Shown here: positions 17,032 through 26,064 of the stretch, piece by piece
Layout of the letters: each line of letters starts with the position of its first letter
How positions within the stretch are numbered: the stretch's first letter is position 1
NCBI GenBank assembly: GCA_028284235.1
Contig: JANQSC010000022.1
Span: 1 to 64,000 of the forward strand
Length of the DNA: 64,000 bases
Direction: 5' to 3'
Source of the DNA: Opitutaceae bacterium
Lineage (GTDB): Bacteria > Verrucomicrobiota > Verrucomicrobiia > Opitutales > Opitutaceae
The notes under the pieces: model-generated
What the model was told of the DNA's origin: nothing
Databases searched by the model: none
The model's input: only the letters and a program-made list of their open reading frames with translations
Program-made: the position numbers and the translations under genes

Positions 17032-17688
17032 TCAGCCCTCTTCCAAAAGCGTCCGGACGTCCGCGATGATCCGCTTCATATCGACGGTCATCACGCCATT
17101 GTAGACGCCGCGAATGCATCCGTCCCCATCGACTAGAAACACCTTCTCGGTGTGCAGGAACCGATCTTCGTAGTTCTCGACCGACGCGCCTTGATCGTCC
17201 GCGAAATAGGAATCCCTGGCGAGGCGATAGATGTCGCTCTTGTCCCCGGTCAAGAGCCGCCACGTCCCGCCCGTCAGCCCGTGTCTCTCTTCGTACGCCT
17301 TTAAAACTGCGGGAGTATCGTATTTGGGAGTAACCGAATGCGAGAGGATTACAAATCGCTCATCGCCCGCGCACGCCTCCTGGACACGCTTCAGATTATT
17401 TGTCATGGTCGAGCAAATACCCGGGCAGGTGGTGAAAAAGAAGTTGGCGAGATACACTTTTCCCGCCAATGACCGCGATTGCAGGACCTCGCCGTCCTGA
17501 TCGGTAAACTCGAAATCCGCAACGCGATGAAACTCCTCTCGCTCGGACGCATCCAGCCATTGCGGCGTCAATGTCTGCTCTCCGTAGAAGGGCATCGTCG
17601 ACTCAACCGCGTCCGCGCTCGCCAATCCCGGCGCCGCGACGCAGGCGAAAAACAATACTAGCCTGAGAGAGATTTCCATCGACTTCAT
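17032..17688 (-). CDS. SCO1/SenC/PrrC family copper chaperone-thioredoxin
   Basis: The 218-aa protein is read from the ATG at 17688 (MKSMEISLRL), which overlaps the stop of the MORN-like gene as ATGA. Much longer in-frame starts upstream run through that gene and are rejected. It has a signal peptide to about residue 26, then the SCO fold with FFFTTCPGIC (Cys88 and Cys92) and a conserved His179 in EDRFLHTEKVFLVD, the three copper ligands. SCO proteins deliver copper to cytochrome oxidase CuA or act as thiol reductants. No oxidase gene is in the window. It is third in an operon with a YHYH protein. Confidence 0.9.
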   Translation of the reverse strand: MKSMEISLRLVLFFACVAAPGLASADAVESTMPFYGEQTLTPQWLDASEREEFHRVADFEFTDQDGEVLQSRSLAGKVYLANFFFTTCPGICSTMTNNLKRVQEACAGDERFVILSHSVTPKYDTPAVLKAYEERHGLTGGTWRLLTGDKSDIYRLARDSYFADDQGASVENYEDRFLHTEKVFLVDGDGCIRGVYNGVMTVDMKRIIADVRTLLEEG

Positions 17689-18233
17689 TGCTCGACTGTC
17701 ACGCAGCGTTTGGAACCAATAATCCCATAACGGGCCCCGTCCTTTACGACATAATTCGCTCGAATCGAACCGTCCGGCTCCCACATTTTCTGCGAACCGG
17801 ATTCCCGACCCATTTCGTAGTTGAATTGCGTGTACAAAGACCCATCCAGATAGAACTCCTCGCAGCGGCCGTGATACACGCCCGATACGAAATGGAACAC
17901 GAATCGCGGGGAACCGTCCTCGTACCAACCCTTGTGCTCGCCGTCTTTCCGGTTCGACGCGTAATAGCGCTCCTCCCTCAATTGCCCGTTCGCGTACCAA
18001 CTTCGGTGCAGCCCTTCCTTTTTTCCGTCCTTCCATCTAGTTTCGGTCATCGGCTGCCCATCCGCGAAAAACGCGCGCGTCGTCCCGGTGAAAGGCGCTC
18101 CATCGTGAAGCATAATTCCATTCACCCGCTCGAAACCCGTCTCGTCACTCCCCATCGACACCCCGTGCAGGACAATCGCCGTTGATAAGTGCAAAAGTGG
18201 AATGCCGTATTTCTTGACGAGCCGAGTGATCAT
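17685..18233 (-). CDS. MORN-variant repeat (YwqK-like) secreted protein
   Basis: This 182-aa protein has a series of about 22-residue repeats of the type DGKKEGLHRSWYANGQLREE, GEHKGWYEDGSPRF and YHGRCEEFYLDGSLY, as in YwqK/MORN-variant proteins. I chose the ATG at 18233, just after the stop of the YHYH gene (18238), because it begins a plausible signal sequence (MITRLVKKYGIPLLHLSTAI). The longer 18281 start would overlap the preceding gene by 44 bases. Its function is unknown; the repeats form beta-hairpin sheets. It is translationally coupled to the SCO gene by a 4-base overlap. Confidence 0.78.
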   Translation of the reverse strand: MITRLVKKYGIPLLHLSTAIVLHGVSMGSDETGFERVNGIMLHDGAPFTGTTRAFFADGQPMTETRWKDGKKEGLHRSWYANGQLREERYYASNRKDGEHKGWYEDGSPRFVFHFVSGVYHGRCEEFYLDGSLYTQFNYEMGRESGSQKMWEPDGSIRANYVVKDGARYGIIGSKRCVTVEQ

Positions 18234-18237
18234 AGCG

Positions 18238-19200
18238 CTAGTTGGTTCGCGTTCCCGGCGCTCCATAATATTCGCCGCCATTTAAATAAGGATCGGTATC
18301 CGTAAAGTGGTAATGATACACGCCATCCGGGAACTCATCCGTCGCGTGAAAGTGGCCGTGGTACTCGTCCAAGTCGTCGTTGGTGACCACTTCTTCGTTC
18401 TCCATCGGCCCATAAACGGGAAAGCCGTCGAGAAGCACACCTAAGAGCCCCTCTTCCCCTTCGAGCCCCGTCAAGTACAAAGGCTCGACGTGATAGTGAT
18501 ACACCCCTGTATTCTGTGGATGGCCGCTGTATTGATCGAAACTGTCAATCTCGTTCGTCAACGGCTGATCCGGTCCCGCGTATTGATTAAAAAACGCGAC
18601 CCCGTTGATGGCGATTCCGATCGAGCCAAGCATTGTTTCGGTCTTGTTCGTCGCTTCCACCGGATTCATCGGGATGCGATAGACAAAGCTCTGCGCGGCG
18701 ATGGTATTCGGGTTCTGCCGGTAGTTCGTATTGTCGCCGTTGTAGGCTTCGTATCGCTCGTCGGACTCGGGAAAGTAGGGACTGGGATGATCCGGGACGT
18801 TCGTCGTTTCGATCACCATGAAATCGCCGTCTATGTACATGACGAGGTCCTCGGAAAACGCGCTGAACGGCGCCGGCAGTCCATTGCCGGTTTCCACGAA
18901 GCTGCTCCGAAAGTACCGCGTCTCGCCGGTCCACACGACCACGCGGTTTCCGTTTCCTTCCTCGTCCAGCGTTACCGCGCTGTCCTCTCCCAGGTTCAGC
19001 CACTCGACGAGATCGTCCGAATACTCAAGATTCCAAGTCTCGCCGGACTCGCCGCTCACCACTAGGCGTACCGACTCCCCGTCCTCCGCCGGCTCGATCG
19101 ACAACTGGGCGAACACGGACCCGAATAACGCGCTTACGGCCGCGAACGCCCCAAAGGCGCAGCGGCCACCGACAAAGTGGATTCTTTTCAATGCTGACAT
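18238..19200 (-). CDS. YHYH-domain secreted protein
   Basis: This 320-aa protein is read from the ATG at 19200 (MSALKRIHFVGG), which gives a signal peptide ending SVFAQ. An upstream ATG at 19269 would add 23 residues with no signal character. An N-terminal beta domain resembling verrucomicrobial fibronectin-like segments (GETWNLEYSDDLVEW) is followed by the YHYH domain with GVYHYHVEP, LDGFPVYGP, DEYHGHFHATDEFPDG and VYHYHFT. The His clusters suggest metal binding. YHYH proteins have no firmly known role. It is the first gene of the operon with the MORN-like and SCO genes, which hints at copper handling (inference). Confidence 0.88.
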   Translation of the reverse strand: MSALKRIHFVGGRCAFGAFAAVSALFGSVFAQLSIEPAEDGESVRLVVSGESGETWNLEYSDDLVEWLNLGEDSAVTLDEEGNGNRVVVWTGETRYFRSSFVETGNGLPAPFSAFSEDLVMYIDGDFMVIETTNVPDHPSPYFPESDERYEAYNGDNTNYRQNPNTIAAQSFVYRIPMNPVEATNKTETMLGSIGIAINGVAFFNQYAGPDQPLTNEIDSFDQYSGHPQNTGVYHYHVEPLYLTGLEGEEGLLGVLLDGFPVYGPMENEEVVTNDDLDEYHGHFHATDEFPDGVYHYHFTDTDPYLNGGEYYGAPGTRTN

Positions 19201-19269
19201 GTGTTTGTGATTTAAGCTGATTCCTACCGGCCCAGCGAATTCCGGAACGGCATTTTTCATCACAAACAC
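19201..19269. promoter_or_regulatory. 10-bp perfect inverted repeat upstream of the YHYH operon
   Basis: gtgtttgtga at 19201-19210 and tcacaaacac at 19260-19269 are exact reverse complements, 49 bases apart. The inner arm ends right at the YHYH start codon. A related cagaaacacaaac lies just outside. Such spaced arms could bind a dimeric regulator by looping or be two half-operators. Confidence 0.35.
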
Positions 19270-19775
19270 ATCAGAAACACAAACGGGCGCTAGATTCGGG
19301 TGGTTTCAATCTTTTTTCGACGGATTCCGTCGGGGGACTCCGCATTTTGACGATCCGTTCAAACCGCGGGTGGCTCCCTGACCCCCGACCCCATCAAACC
19401 GCGCCGGCATGCCAGACCCCTAACGATCCAGTCACGACTCGAATTCGACTTGAGAGCGACAACGAACGGTTGTTTTTCGCCCACCTCGTCACGCCCCCTC
19501 CAAGAAACTCAAAAATCGTATTTCCTATTGCTCAACAACGGGTTACAAATCACGCGCGAAGAGCATCTCTAGAACGGTCGTCTAGGTACTCGCCGAAATT
19601 ACACTAAACCTGGAGCAAAAACCGTCCCCTTAGTCGACGCTCGCCTCAATCCATCTCGATGAACCGGACAAAAATGGGCCGGAGCGAGCCCATCAAAATC
19701 GAGGGTCGCTCCATCGGAATCCTGTCAATTCGAGCATTGCTCCCACCAGAATAAGCCAGCAATCTACCCGGACCA
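19270..19775. other. Non-coding gap between divergent genes
   Basis: There are about 500 bases between the YHYH operon and the sugar isomerase-like gene. Short open frames here have no coding character or start context. I see no repeat, RNA or convincing promoter beyond the expectation that both divergent promoters lie in it. Confidence 0.5.
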
Positions 19776-20723
19776 ATGACCTGTATGAATACACGTAGAC
19801 AATTCCTAACTCGCGCGGCCGCCATCGCCGCTGGACTCAGCTCCCTGAAAGTGAACGGCGCCACTCGCGCATCCAACCAAAACTCGCAACCCCTTCCTCC
19901 CAATCCAATCGGCGTGTCCACCTATTCCTTTTGGGGATTTCGCCGACCCGAATTCCGCTCGATCGAGAAGTGCATCGAGCTCGCTTCAGGAATGGGATTC
20001 GACGGTGTGGAAATCCTCCACCGTCAAATGGAGGACGAGTCCAACCAAGCCCTTCAACGCATCAAGCAGCGCGCGTTCACGCTCGGACTCGACCTCATGG
20101 GATTCTCTACGCACCAGGGATTCGTCAGCCCGGACAAGCAAAAGCGGCAAGAGAACATCGAGCTCACGCGCTCGCAAATCGAACTGGCCTACAAAATGGG
20201 CATTCCCACCATGCGTATCAACACCGGCCGGTGGGGCACCACCAAGAGTTTCGACGACCTCATGGCAAACAAAGGGATCGAGCCTCCACTCGATGGATAC
20301 ACCGAGGAGGAAGGATTCAAGTGGGTCATCGATTCTATCGAGAAGATAATTCCGAAAGCGGAGGAATGCGGCGTCACTCTTGGACTCGAAAACCACTGGG
20401 GACTCGGCCGGACCGCCGAAGGAGTCGAACGTATCGTCGCCGCCATCGACTCCCCATGGCTTCAGGTCACTCTCGACACAGGTAATTTTCTCGAAAACCC
20501 GTATCCAAAACTTGAACAACTCGCTCCCCGGACAGTCTTGCTCCAAACCAAAACCTACTACGGCGGAGGCACTTGGTACACACTCGACCTCGACTACGCG
20601 CGAATCGCCAAGATCATGAAAGCGTCAGACTTTCGTGGATACGTTTCACTGGAGTTCGAAGGAAAAGAGGATCCCGTCACTGCCATCCCCAAAAGCCTCG
20701 AGCTCCTGCGTCAGCATTTCTGA
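19776..20723 (+). CDS. Sugar phosphate isomerase/epimerase-like TIM-barrel protein, Tat-exported
   Basis: This 315-aa protein has a twin-arginine signal (TRRQFLTRAAAIAAGL, residues 6-21), so it is predicted to be exported folded. The rest fits the AP-endonuclease-2/xylose-isomerase-like TIM barrel: IGVSTYSFWGF, GFDGVEILHRQM, GIPTMRINTGRW, VTLGLENHWG, LQVTLDTGNF and GYVSLEFEGKEDP. The Glu/His/Asp residues in these strands normally bind a divalent metal. Family members isomerise or epimerise sugars, including 3-keto sugars in verrucomicrobial and Bacteroides pathways. The substrate here is unknown. A second possible start (ATG, codon 4) fits the Tat signal equally well. Confidence 0.85.
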   Translation: MTCMNTRRQFLTRAAAIAAGLSSLKVNGATRASNQNSQPLPPNPIGVSTYSFWGFRRPEFRSIEKCIELASGMGFDGVEILHRQMEDESNQALQRIKQRAFTLGLDLMGFSTHQGFVSPDKQKRQENIELTRSQIELAYKMGIPTMRINTGRWGTTKSFDDLMANKGIEPPLDGYTEEEGFKWVIDSIEKIIPKAEECGVTLGLENHWGLGRTAEGVERIVAAIDSPWLQVTLDTGNFLENPYPKLEQLAPRTVLLQTKTYYGGGTWYTLDLDYARIAKIMKASDFRGYVSLEFEGKEDPVTAIPKSLELLRQHF

Positions 20724-20744
20724 GAGACCGTCTTTAAAACGAAA

Positions 20745-20769
20745 AAGAGCCCTCGATTGGAGGGCTCTT
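20745..20769 (-). terminator. Intrinsic terminator of the azurin gene
   Basis: The stem aagagccctc / gagggctctt has 10 bp and a 5-base loop. On the minus strand it is followed by T-rich sequence (complement of gaaa, with the stem's own A run). It lies between the convergent isomerase-like and azurin genes and may serve both. Confidence 0.8.
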
Positions 20770-20794
20770 GTGGAAAGTAAATTGAACGACGCGA

Positions 20795-21247
20795 TTACTT
20801 CGCGGTAATCGTCCCCTTCATCAGCGCGTAGTGGCCGGGGAACGAGCAGACAAACTCGTAAACGCCCGCTGTTTCCAGCGTAAACGTGATCGTATCGCTT
20901 TCGCCCGGGCCGAGTAGCTTCGTGTGGGCGACGACTTGCTCCGCCAGCGGACCGCTTTCGGGGACGTACTCGGTCGCCGCCGCGGCAACCGCGCCCGCGC
21001 CGAATCCCATCACGTCTGAGCCCGGTTTCAAAATCACCACGTTGTGTCCCATGGCCGCCTTAGGCAAGGCTCCCACGTTCTTGAACACCAGCGTGATCTC
21101 CTCTCCGGCAGGGACTTCAAACGTCTTCTTGTCGAATTGCATGGTGTCGTTCGCCGTCAACTCCAAGGTCGTTCCGGCGAAGGACGCCGCGGCGAACACG
21201 GTCATTCCTAATAGGGTTGCGAGTAAGGTTGAGAACTTGTTTTTCAT
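20795..21247 (-). CDS. Azurin-like type-1 copper protein
   Basis: The 150-aa precursor has a signal peptide to about residue 24. The type-1 copper site is complete: His68 in GHNVV, then Cys134, His139 and Met143 in CSFPGHYALM. Azurins shuttle electrons in the periplasm. The start is the ATG at 21247 (MKNKFSTLLA); an in-frame upstream ATG at 21379 only adds a non-signal extension. It is monocistronic with its own terminator. It may exchange electrons with the c-type and b562-type cytochromes seen elsewhere in the window (inference). Confidence 0.93.
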   Translation of the reverse strand: MKNKFSTLLATLLGMTVFAAASFAGTTLELTANDTMQFDKKTFEVPAGEEITLVFKNVGALPKAAMGHNVVILKPGSDVMGFGAGAVAAAATEYVPESGPLAEQVVAHTKLLGPGESDTITFTLETAGVYEFVCSFPGHYALMKGTITAK

Positions 21248-21481
21248 CTTTATTCTGATTAACGTTCCTTCAGGCTTGGGAACAATGGACAGCCCTATGG
21301 AACGTTCAACTGAATAATTGTTCCAATCGAACCGAACTTTGTAAGTCGCTGCTTGTCGTGCGCTTAGAAAGTTGTTCAAGGACCGCTCAACTCAATTTCG
21401 GGCGTTGATTCAACCCGCCGAACCCTCTATTCTCCCATCTACACTCGAACCCGCGCACTCGCCAAACCCAACCTGTCCGCC

Positions 21482-22018
21482 ATGAAACGAACGCTCGCAC
21501 TCGCACTCTTCGCGCTCTCCACTCTAACCCAGCTTTCCGCCGAAATGATCTACGACATTCCCGTCACCACCATCGACAACCAATCCGAAACGCTCGCGAA
21601 ACACGAAGGCAAAGTGTTGCTCATAGTCAATGTCGCCTCCAAGTGCGGGTTCACCGGGCAATACGAAAACCTCGAATCCCTGTATCAACGATACAAAGAC
21701 AAAGGACTCGTCGTCCTCGGATTTCCTTGCAACCAGTTCGGCAGCCAGGAACCTGGCACGAACGCCGACATCGCGTCTTTCTGCTCCTTGAACTACGGGG
21801 TCACCTTCCCGATGTACGAGAAGATCGAAGTGAACGGCGACGGGCAGCACCCGCTCTACGCTTACCTCACCGGCGAAAACGCCGCTTTTCCCGGGAAAAT
21901 CCGCTGGAACTTCAACAAGTTCCTCGTCGGTCGAGACGGCGAGGTAATCGCCCGCTACGGGAGCATGACCAATCCGGAATCCGCGAAGGTCGTCCTCGCC
22001 ATCGAGAACGCCCTGTAG
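21482..22018 (+). CDS. Glutathione peroxidase family (thiol peroxidase), exported
   Basis: This 178-aa protein has a short signal peptide (MKRTLALALFALSTLTQLSA). The catalytic tetrad motifs are present: Cys55 in NVASKCGFTGQY, Gln85 in FPCNQFG and the Trp/Asn of IRWNFNKF. It has Cys and not selenocysteine. Bacterial members usually reduce hydroperoxides with thioredoxin and not glutathione; the periplasmic location here makes the reductant uncertain. The next gene starts 44 bases downstream and may be cotranscribed. Confidence 0.93.
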   Translation: MKRTLALALFALSTLTQLSAEMIYDIPVTTIDNQSETLAKHEGKVLLIVNVASKCGFTGQYENLESLYQRYKDKGLVVLGFPCNQFGSQEPGTNADIASFCSLNYGVTFPMYEKIEVNGDGQHPLYAYLTGENAAFPGKIRWNFNKFLVGRDGEVIARYGSMTNPESAKVVLAIENAL

Positions 22019-22062
22019 CGGAACTTGACCGCAAAGCGCCTGTCCCATTCGTCCTCTTCCCC

Positions 22063-22545
22063 ATGAGGCGAACGACACTCATTCCCGCTTTACTCCTGAT
22101 CGCAGTCCCGCCGGCGCATACAATCGCCTCCGACTACGAAGACTCGGCGCGAATCCCCGCCGGCGAAACCCGTCACCCAGCCGTTTATCACTACGATAAA
22201 ATGCGCGACGCGCTCGATCATGGAAATCTTCAAACGGCAGGCCAGCACGCTCGCTTGCGGACCCAGCACCTGGGCCTGTTCAACCGTTTCAATCCATCCG
22301 GCGGTAGCGAAGGAAACCTTCGCGTTCTGACAATGCGGCGAATCGAATTGACCGAGAAGATCGCTCAAGTAAAGGCGGCAAGAGCTGCCCAGCAAGAGGA
22401 GCTCCTGCAGATCCGACTGTCCGACGCCAAGCCCGACCCAACCATCCAGCTCGAAGCCAACCCGCTGGAATCCGGTCGACTCCAGGAGATTCTGGAAGAG
22501 AGTCAGCAGCGCTTCGAAAATCTACCCGAAATCGAGACTCCCTGA
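22063..22545 (+). CDS. Secreted protein of unknown function
   Basis: This 160-aa protein is read from the ATG at 22063, which starts a signal peptide (TTLIPALLLIAVPPAHTIAS). An in-frame extension upstream to 21643 lies inside the glutathione peroxidase gene and is rejected. The mature part is helical, rich in Arg, Gln and Glu (IAQVKAARAAQQEELLQIRL), with no motif I recognise. Its position 44 bases after the peroxidase suggests one transcript. Confidence 0.65.
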   Translation: MRRTTLIPALLLIAVPPAHTIASDYEDSARIPAGETRHPAVYHYDKMRDALDHGNLQTAGQHARLRTQHLGLFNRFNPSGGSEGNLRVLTMRRIELTEKIAQVKAARAAQQEELLQIRLSDAKPDPTIQLEANPLESGRLQEILEESQQRFENLPEIETP

Positions 22546-22684
22546 TTTCGCCCCAAATAGGCTCAGCCCGTCGAGCTTTCCTCTGAATTTAGTAGACTTC
22601 GCGGTATCAATTTAGGAAAACGTCGCCCTTTTCGGCAAGGCGCCTCCGCGCCGCAGACCTTTCCCGCAAATCGATTCCACAACA

Positions 22685-24262
22685 ATGAGCGAAGGCAAAC
22701 GACCTGTACTCCTCGTCATCCGCGATGGCTGGGGCTCCAACCACAATCCCGAACACGACGCGTTCAACGCCATCAAGCTGGCCGACACGCCCGTGTCCGA
22801 CAACCTCAGCCAAAATTGGCCCCGGACCGAGCTCGCCGCCTGCGGACTCGACGTCGGCGTGCCTGCCGGCGTCATGGGCAACAGCGAAGTCGGCCACCAG
22901 AACATCGGAGCCGGCCGCATCGTCGACCAGGAAATAGTCCGCATCAACAAAGCCTTCGAAACCGGGTCCGTTCGAGGCAACAACGCCCTCGAAGGCGCGT
23001 TCGCCAAAGCCAAGGCGGGCGGCAAGCTCCACTACATGGGCATCGCCTCCGACGCCGGCGTCCACGGGCTTTTAGAGCACCTTTACGGGCTCCTCGCCGA
23101 AGCCAAAGCCGCTGGAATCGAACAGGTCTACATCCACGCCTTCACCGACGGCCGCGACACGCCGCCCAAAAGCGGGAAAGGTTTTCTCGAGCAAGTAGAA
23201 GCGAAATGCGCGGCGCTCGGCATCGGCCAAATCGCCTCCGTTTGCGGCCGCTTCTGGTGCATGGACCGCGACAACCGCTGGGAACGCGTTTCCAAAGCGT
23301 ACAACATGCTTACCGGCAAAAGCGCGGCGGGATCCAACTCAAGCGCAGTCGGCGCCGTCGCCGACTACTACGAAAACCCCAGCGACCCCTCCTCCGTTGG
23401 CGACGAATTCGTTCCGCCCACGTGGATCACCAACGAGAACGGCGAACCATTGGCCACCATCGGCAACGGCGACGCCGTCGTCTTCTACAACTACCGCGGC
23501 GACCGCCCGCGCGAGATCACCCGAGCCTTCATCGAAGACGGATTCAACGACTTTGACCGCGGCGAAAAACTCGACCTCTTCTATGTAGCCATGACGGAAT
23601 GGAAAAAAGGGCTCTGCGAGAACGTCGTCTTCTACAAACCAGAGAAAATGCCCAACATTCTCGGCAGCTACATCGCCAACAAAGGACTCGCCCAGTTCCG
23701 CTGCGCGGAAACCGAGAAGTACCCGCACGTCACCTTCTTCTTCAACGACTACACCGAGGAACCCTTCGAAGGCGAAGACTGGGGCATGGCCGACAGCCCA
23801 AAAGTCAATACCTACGACCTCGCCCCGGAAATGTCCGCGGAAGCAGTCAAGGAGCTCACCCGAGACGCCATTCTCTCCCGAAAATACGACTTCGTCCTCG
23901 TCAACTTCGCCAACCCCGACATGGTTGGCCACACCGGAGACATCGAAGCCGTCAAGAAAGCCTGCGCCAAAGTCGACGCCTGTATCGGCGAACTCCTGAC
24001 AGCGATCGACGAAGTCGGCGGCGCCGCGCTCGTCACTGCCGACCATGGCAACAGCGACCAAATGTGGGATCCCGAAGTCGACGGCCCGCACACCGCCCAT
24101 ACGCTCAATCCCGTAGAACTCGCCCTCTACGGAAAAGGCTTGGAAAACGTCACGCTCGCGCAAGCGGATCGAAGACTCGCCGACATCGCCCCCACCGTAT
24201 TGGATTTAATGGGACTAGAGAAGCCGAGCGAAATGACCGGGATCTCTCTGATCGAGCGATGA
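22685..24262 (+). CDS. gpmI: 2,3-bisphosphoglycerate-independent phosphoglycerate mutase
   Basis: This 525-aa protein interconverts 3- and 2-phosphoglycerate in glycolysis and gluconeogenesis using two Mn ions. Asp14 in VIRDGWG and the phosphorylated Ser67 in [17 protein letters not shown] are present, as are [18 protein letters not shown], and the C-terminal metal motifs [13 protein letters not shown] and [11 protein letters not shown] with the final HTAHTLNPV. The length is normal for the family. It stands alone, convergent with a cytochrome lipoprotein gene. Confidence 0.97.
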   Translation: MSEGKRPVLLVIRDGWGSNHNPEHDAFNAIKLADTPVSDNLSQNWPRTELAACGLDVGVPAGVMGNSEVGHQNIGAGRIVDQEIVRINKAFETGSVRGNNALEGAFAKAKAGGKLHYMGIASDAGVHGLLEHLYGLLAEAKAAGIEQVYIHAFTDGRDTPPKSGKGFLEQVEAKCAALGIGQIASVCGRFWCMDRDNRWERVSKAYNMLTGKSAAGSNSSAVGAVADYYENPSDPSSVGDEFVPPTWITNENGEPLATIGNGDAVVFYNYRGDRPREITRAFIEDGFNDFDRGEKLDLFYVAMTEWKKGLCENVVFYKPEKMPNILGSYIANKGLAQFRCAETEKYPHVTFFFNDYTEEPFEGEDWGMADSPKVNTYDLAPEMSAEAVKELTRDAILSRKYDFVLVNFANPDMVGHTGDIEAVKKACAKVDACIGELLTAIDEVGGAALVTADHGNSDQMWDPEVDGPHTAHTLNPVELALYGKGLENVTLAQADRRLADIAPTVLDLMGLEKPSEMTGISLIER

Positions 24263-24337
24263 CGTTCCGCGCGGATTGAGGGCGCCGCTACAATCCGCTC
24301 ATAGCGAACGCCCCAATTCGGACCAGCGCCAGCCCAA

Positions 24338-24817
24338 TCAGGGACCGTATGTATAATCGCCGTACGCGTGACTGGGGATGACCACCTCGTACCGCGCTTG
24401 CAAGAACTCCGCGATGTCGATCATCTGGCGCACCGTCATCTCCTCGGAAAAGTCCGGCATCAGCGAATTTCCATCGGTGTCCGTGAACTCCGCTTTCGGC
24501 GTCGCGCTGATCACGTGAGACGGATTAATGATCGAGGTTACGAGTTGACCATAGGTCTTCACTCGCGTCACCTCGCCGCCCAGCACGACATGCACTTTGC
24601 GCGGCGCCTCTAGCTCCGGAATCAAGTCTTCACCCTCGATCGAGTGACACTGTATGCACCCGAGCTCGACAAACGCTGTCTTACCTTTCCAAATACTGCC
24701 TTCCGGCAAACGGAACCCTATTGGCGACTTCTCGTTCATCGGGCAACCGACAAACAAGAACATCGCTACTAGGCATGTGAACCATGCCACGCCTAATTTC
24801 GCTATTATGTTTTTCAT
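24338..24817 (-). CDS. c-type cytochrome lipoprotein
   Basis: This 159-aa protein has a lipobox ending FVGC (Cys25), so it is a predicted membrane-anchored lipoprotein. One haem site CIQCH (54-58) is present, with a probable distal Met in NSLMPDF. VTRVKTYGQLVTSIINPSHV is typical of cytochrome c subunits that feed oxidases. The role is probably electron transfer at the outer face of the inner membrane, or at the outer membrane. It has one of the best Shine-Dalgarno sequences in the window (AGGAGG, 8-base spacing), lying in a hairpin loop (see separate entry). Confidence 0.9.
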   Translation of the reverse strand: MKNIIAKLGVAWFTCLVAMFLFVGCPMNEKSPIGFRLPEGSIWKGKTAFVELGCIQCHSIEGEDLIPELEAPRKVHVVLGGEVTRVKTYGQLVTSIINPSHVISATPKAEFTDTDGNSLMPDFSEEMTVRQMIDIAEFLQARYEVVIPSHAYGDYTYGP

Positions 24818-24843
24818 GTGTATGTCCTCCTGACATACATGAA
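24813..24843 (-). promoter_or_regulatory. Hairpin holding the ribosome-binding site and start codon of the cytochrome lipoprotein
   Basis: In the mRNA a 12-base 5' arm (24843-24832) pairs with a 14-base 3' arm (24826-24813, 2-base bulge) across a 5-base loop. AGGAGG (24831-24826) occupies the loop and the ATG (24817-24815) lies in the 3' arm. This could gate translation initiation, for instance as a thermosensor or protein-binding site. Pairing was read by eye; no folding energy was calculated. Confidence 0.55.
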
Positions 24844-24952
24844 AATATCGCCAGGCATGCGAATAGACAAGAAGATCGAATCGAGACGGCGGCCAATCGA
24901 CGCGATTTTAGCCGATTGAATGAACCCTAGCAAATAGGCTTATAAAAGAGGC

Positions 24953-26062
24953 TCACGCGAATTGAGTCCGCATCCAAACCCCAAAAAACGGATTCGCAAA
25001 CCGATACTCGTTCTTGTGCTTGTAGATGATGCGCAGCTCTTCCAAACGCTGGACAGCCTTCGTGATTGAACCGACAACCGATATTCCGGAAACGCGTTTG
25101 AAATCAGACGAGTAAATCCGCTCCCCACCCTGTCGCGCCAGGGCCACTAGCACCTTCAACTGAGTCGCCGAGACATTGAGTACCGCATCCTCGTATTTCG
25201 AACGCTCGATCTGGAAAATAGTGTCCAAGGCGCCTTCGATCGAATCCTCGCCAATCGTCTCTCCTGGTTCGCTCGAAAACCAAATCGCCCAGCAAAGCTG
25301 CTGAACATCTCCCGTAACCGTGACCCCCATATCATGAATCGCTTCAAACAAGCCCCCTCCAACTTTACGCTTCGTCTCCGAGAACTTTTTCGCGAGAAAC
25401 CGTTGAAACGCTCCCCCCTCGTGAGCCGCCACCTCCACAGTGATCGCCGATTTGAAAAACGGACTATCCGGATCTGAGAAAATCATCTCCATTTTCTCCC
25501 GAGCCGAGCCCGAAAATACATACGGAAGATCGCCCTGAAACTGGATAACACTACGCATCCGAGCCAAGGCTGTCTTTGACTCCTTGATCCGTAGCACATC
25601 CTGAAACTCGTCGAGAATCACCACGATCGGCTTTTTTTTATGCAATTCACCCAACTTTTCCAGAGCGGCTTCTACACTGCCAATATTCAGATCCGACGGG
25701 CGCATATCCAGTGTAGCGCCAATCGCGCCCGTGTCCGGATCGACGGTCACCTTCGGACGCAATGAAGCGAACGCCTTCAAAGCCGCATCCAGAAGTCCCG
25801 CATTGCTGGCAGCCTTCATCGCCGCCTTAACGATTCGCTCCGTCACTTCACCCGCATCATTGCAGGCCAGAAAGTCGACATAGACCGCCCGCTTTTTGCG
25901 AGCCGCCCTCACCGCCAATGACGTCTTCCCTACGCGCCGCTCCCCATGCAATACCACGTTTTGGCCCGAAACGAGCATCTCCGCCAGCAGTTTCTCTAAT
26001 TTCGGCCTCGGGCAATAGTCCTTGCCCTCCACCACCCTACCATAAGCGAATGGGTTTTTCAT
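24953..26062 (-). CDS. AAA-type ATPase with C-terminal winged-helix-like region
   Basis: This 369-aa protein is read from the ATG at 26062 (MKNPFAYGRVVEGKDYCPR). Walker A is GERRVGKT (40-47) and Walker B is VVILDEFQD (147-153), as in the archaeal-type/STAND-like ATPase family often annotated only as ATP-binding protein. The C-terminal part (residues about 275-369) looks like a winged helix (LNVSATQLKVLVALARQ, VVGSITKAVQRLEEL) ending FGVWMRTQF. An upstream ATG at 26161 would translate the repeat region and is rejected. The function of the family is not established; links to mobile DNA or defence are suspected only. It is G+C-poorer than its neighbours, and preceded by three 15-base repeats. 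Confidence 0.82.
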   Translation of the reverse strand: MKNPFAYGRVVEGKDYCPRPKLEKLLAEMLVSGQNVVLHGERRVGKTSLAVRAARKKRAVYVDFLACNDAGEVTERIVKAAMKAASNAGLLDAALKAFASLRPKVTVDPDTGAIGATLDMRPSDLNIGSVEAALEKLGELHKKKPIVVILDEFQDVLRIKESKTALARMRSVIQFQGDLPYVFSGSAREKMEMIFSDPDSPFFKSAITVEVAAHEGGAFQRFLAKKFSETKRKVGGGLFEAIHDMGVTVTGDVQQLCWAIWFSSEPGETIGEDSIEGALDTIFQIERSKYEDAVLNVSATQLKVLVALARQGGERIYSSDFKRVSGISVVGSITKAVQRLEELRIIYKHKNEYRFANPFFGVWMRTQFA

Positions 26063-26064
26063 TA

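Noticed and set aside
17032-18036. A long form of the SCO gene with 116 extra N-terminal residues
   Set aside because: The extension is Arg-rich and out of frame with the overlapping MORN-like gene; the start at 17688 gives a signal peptide and ATGA coupling.
21643-22545. A 300-codon frame spanning the peroxidase gene and the next gene
   Set aside because: The first 140 codons are a shadow of the peroxidase; the real start at 22063 gives a signal peptide.
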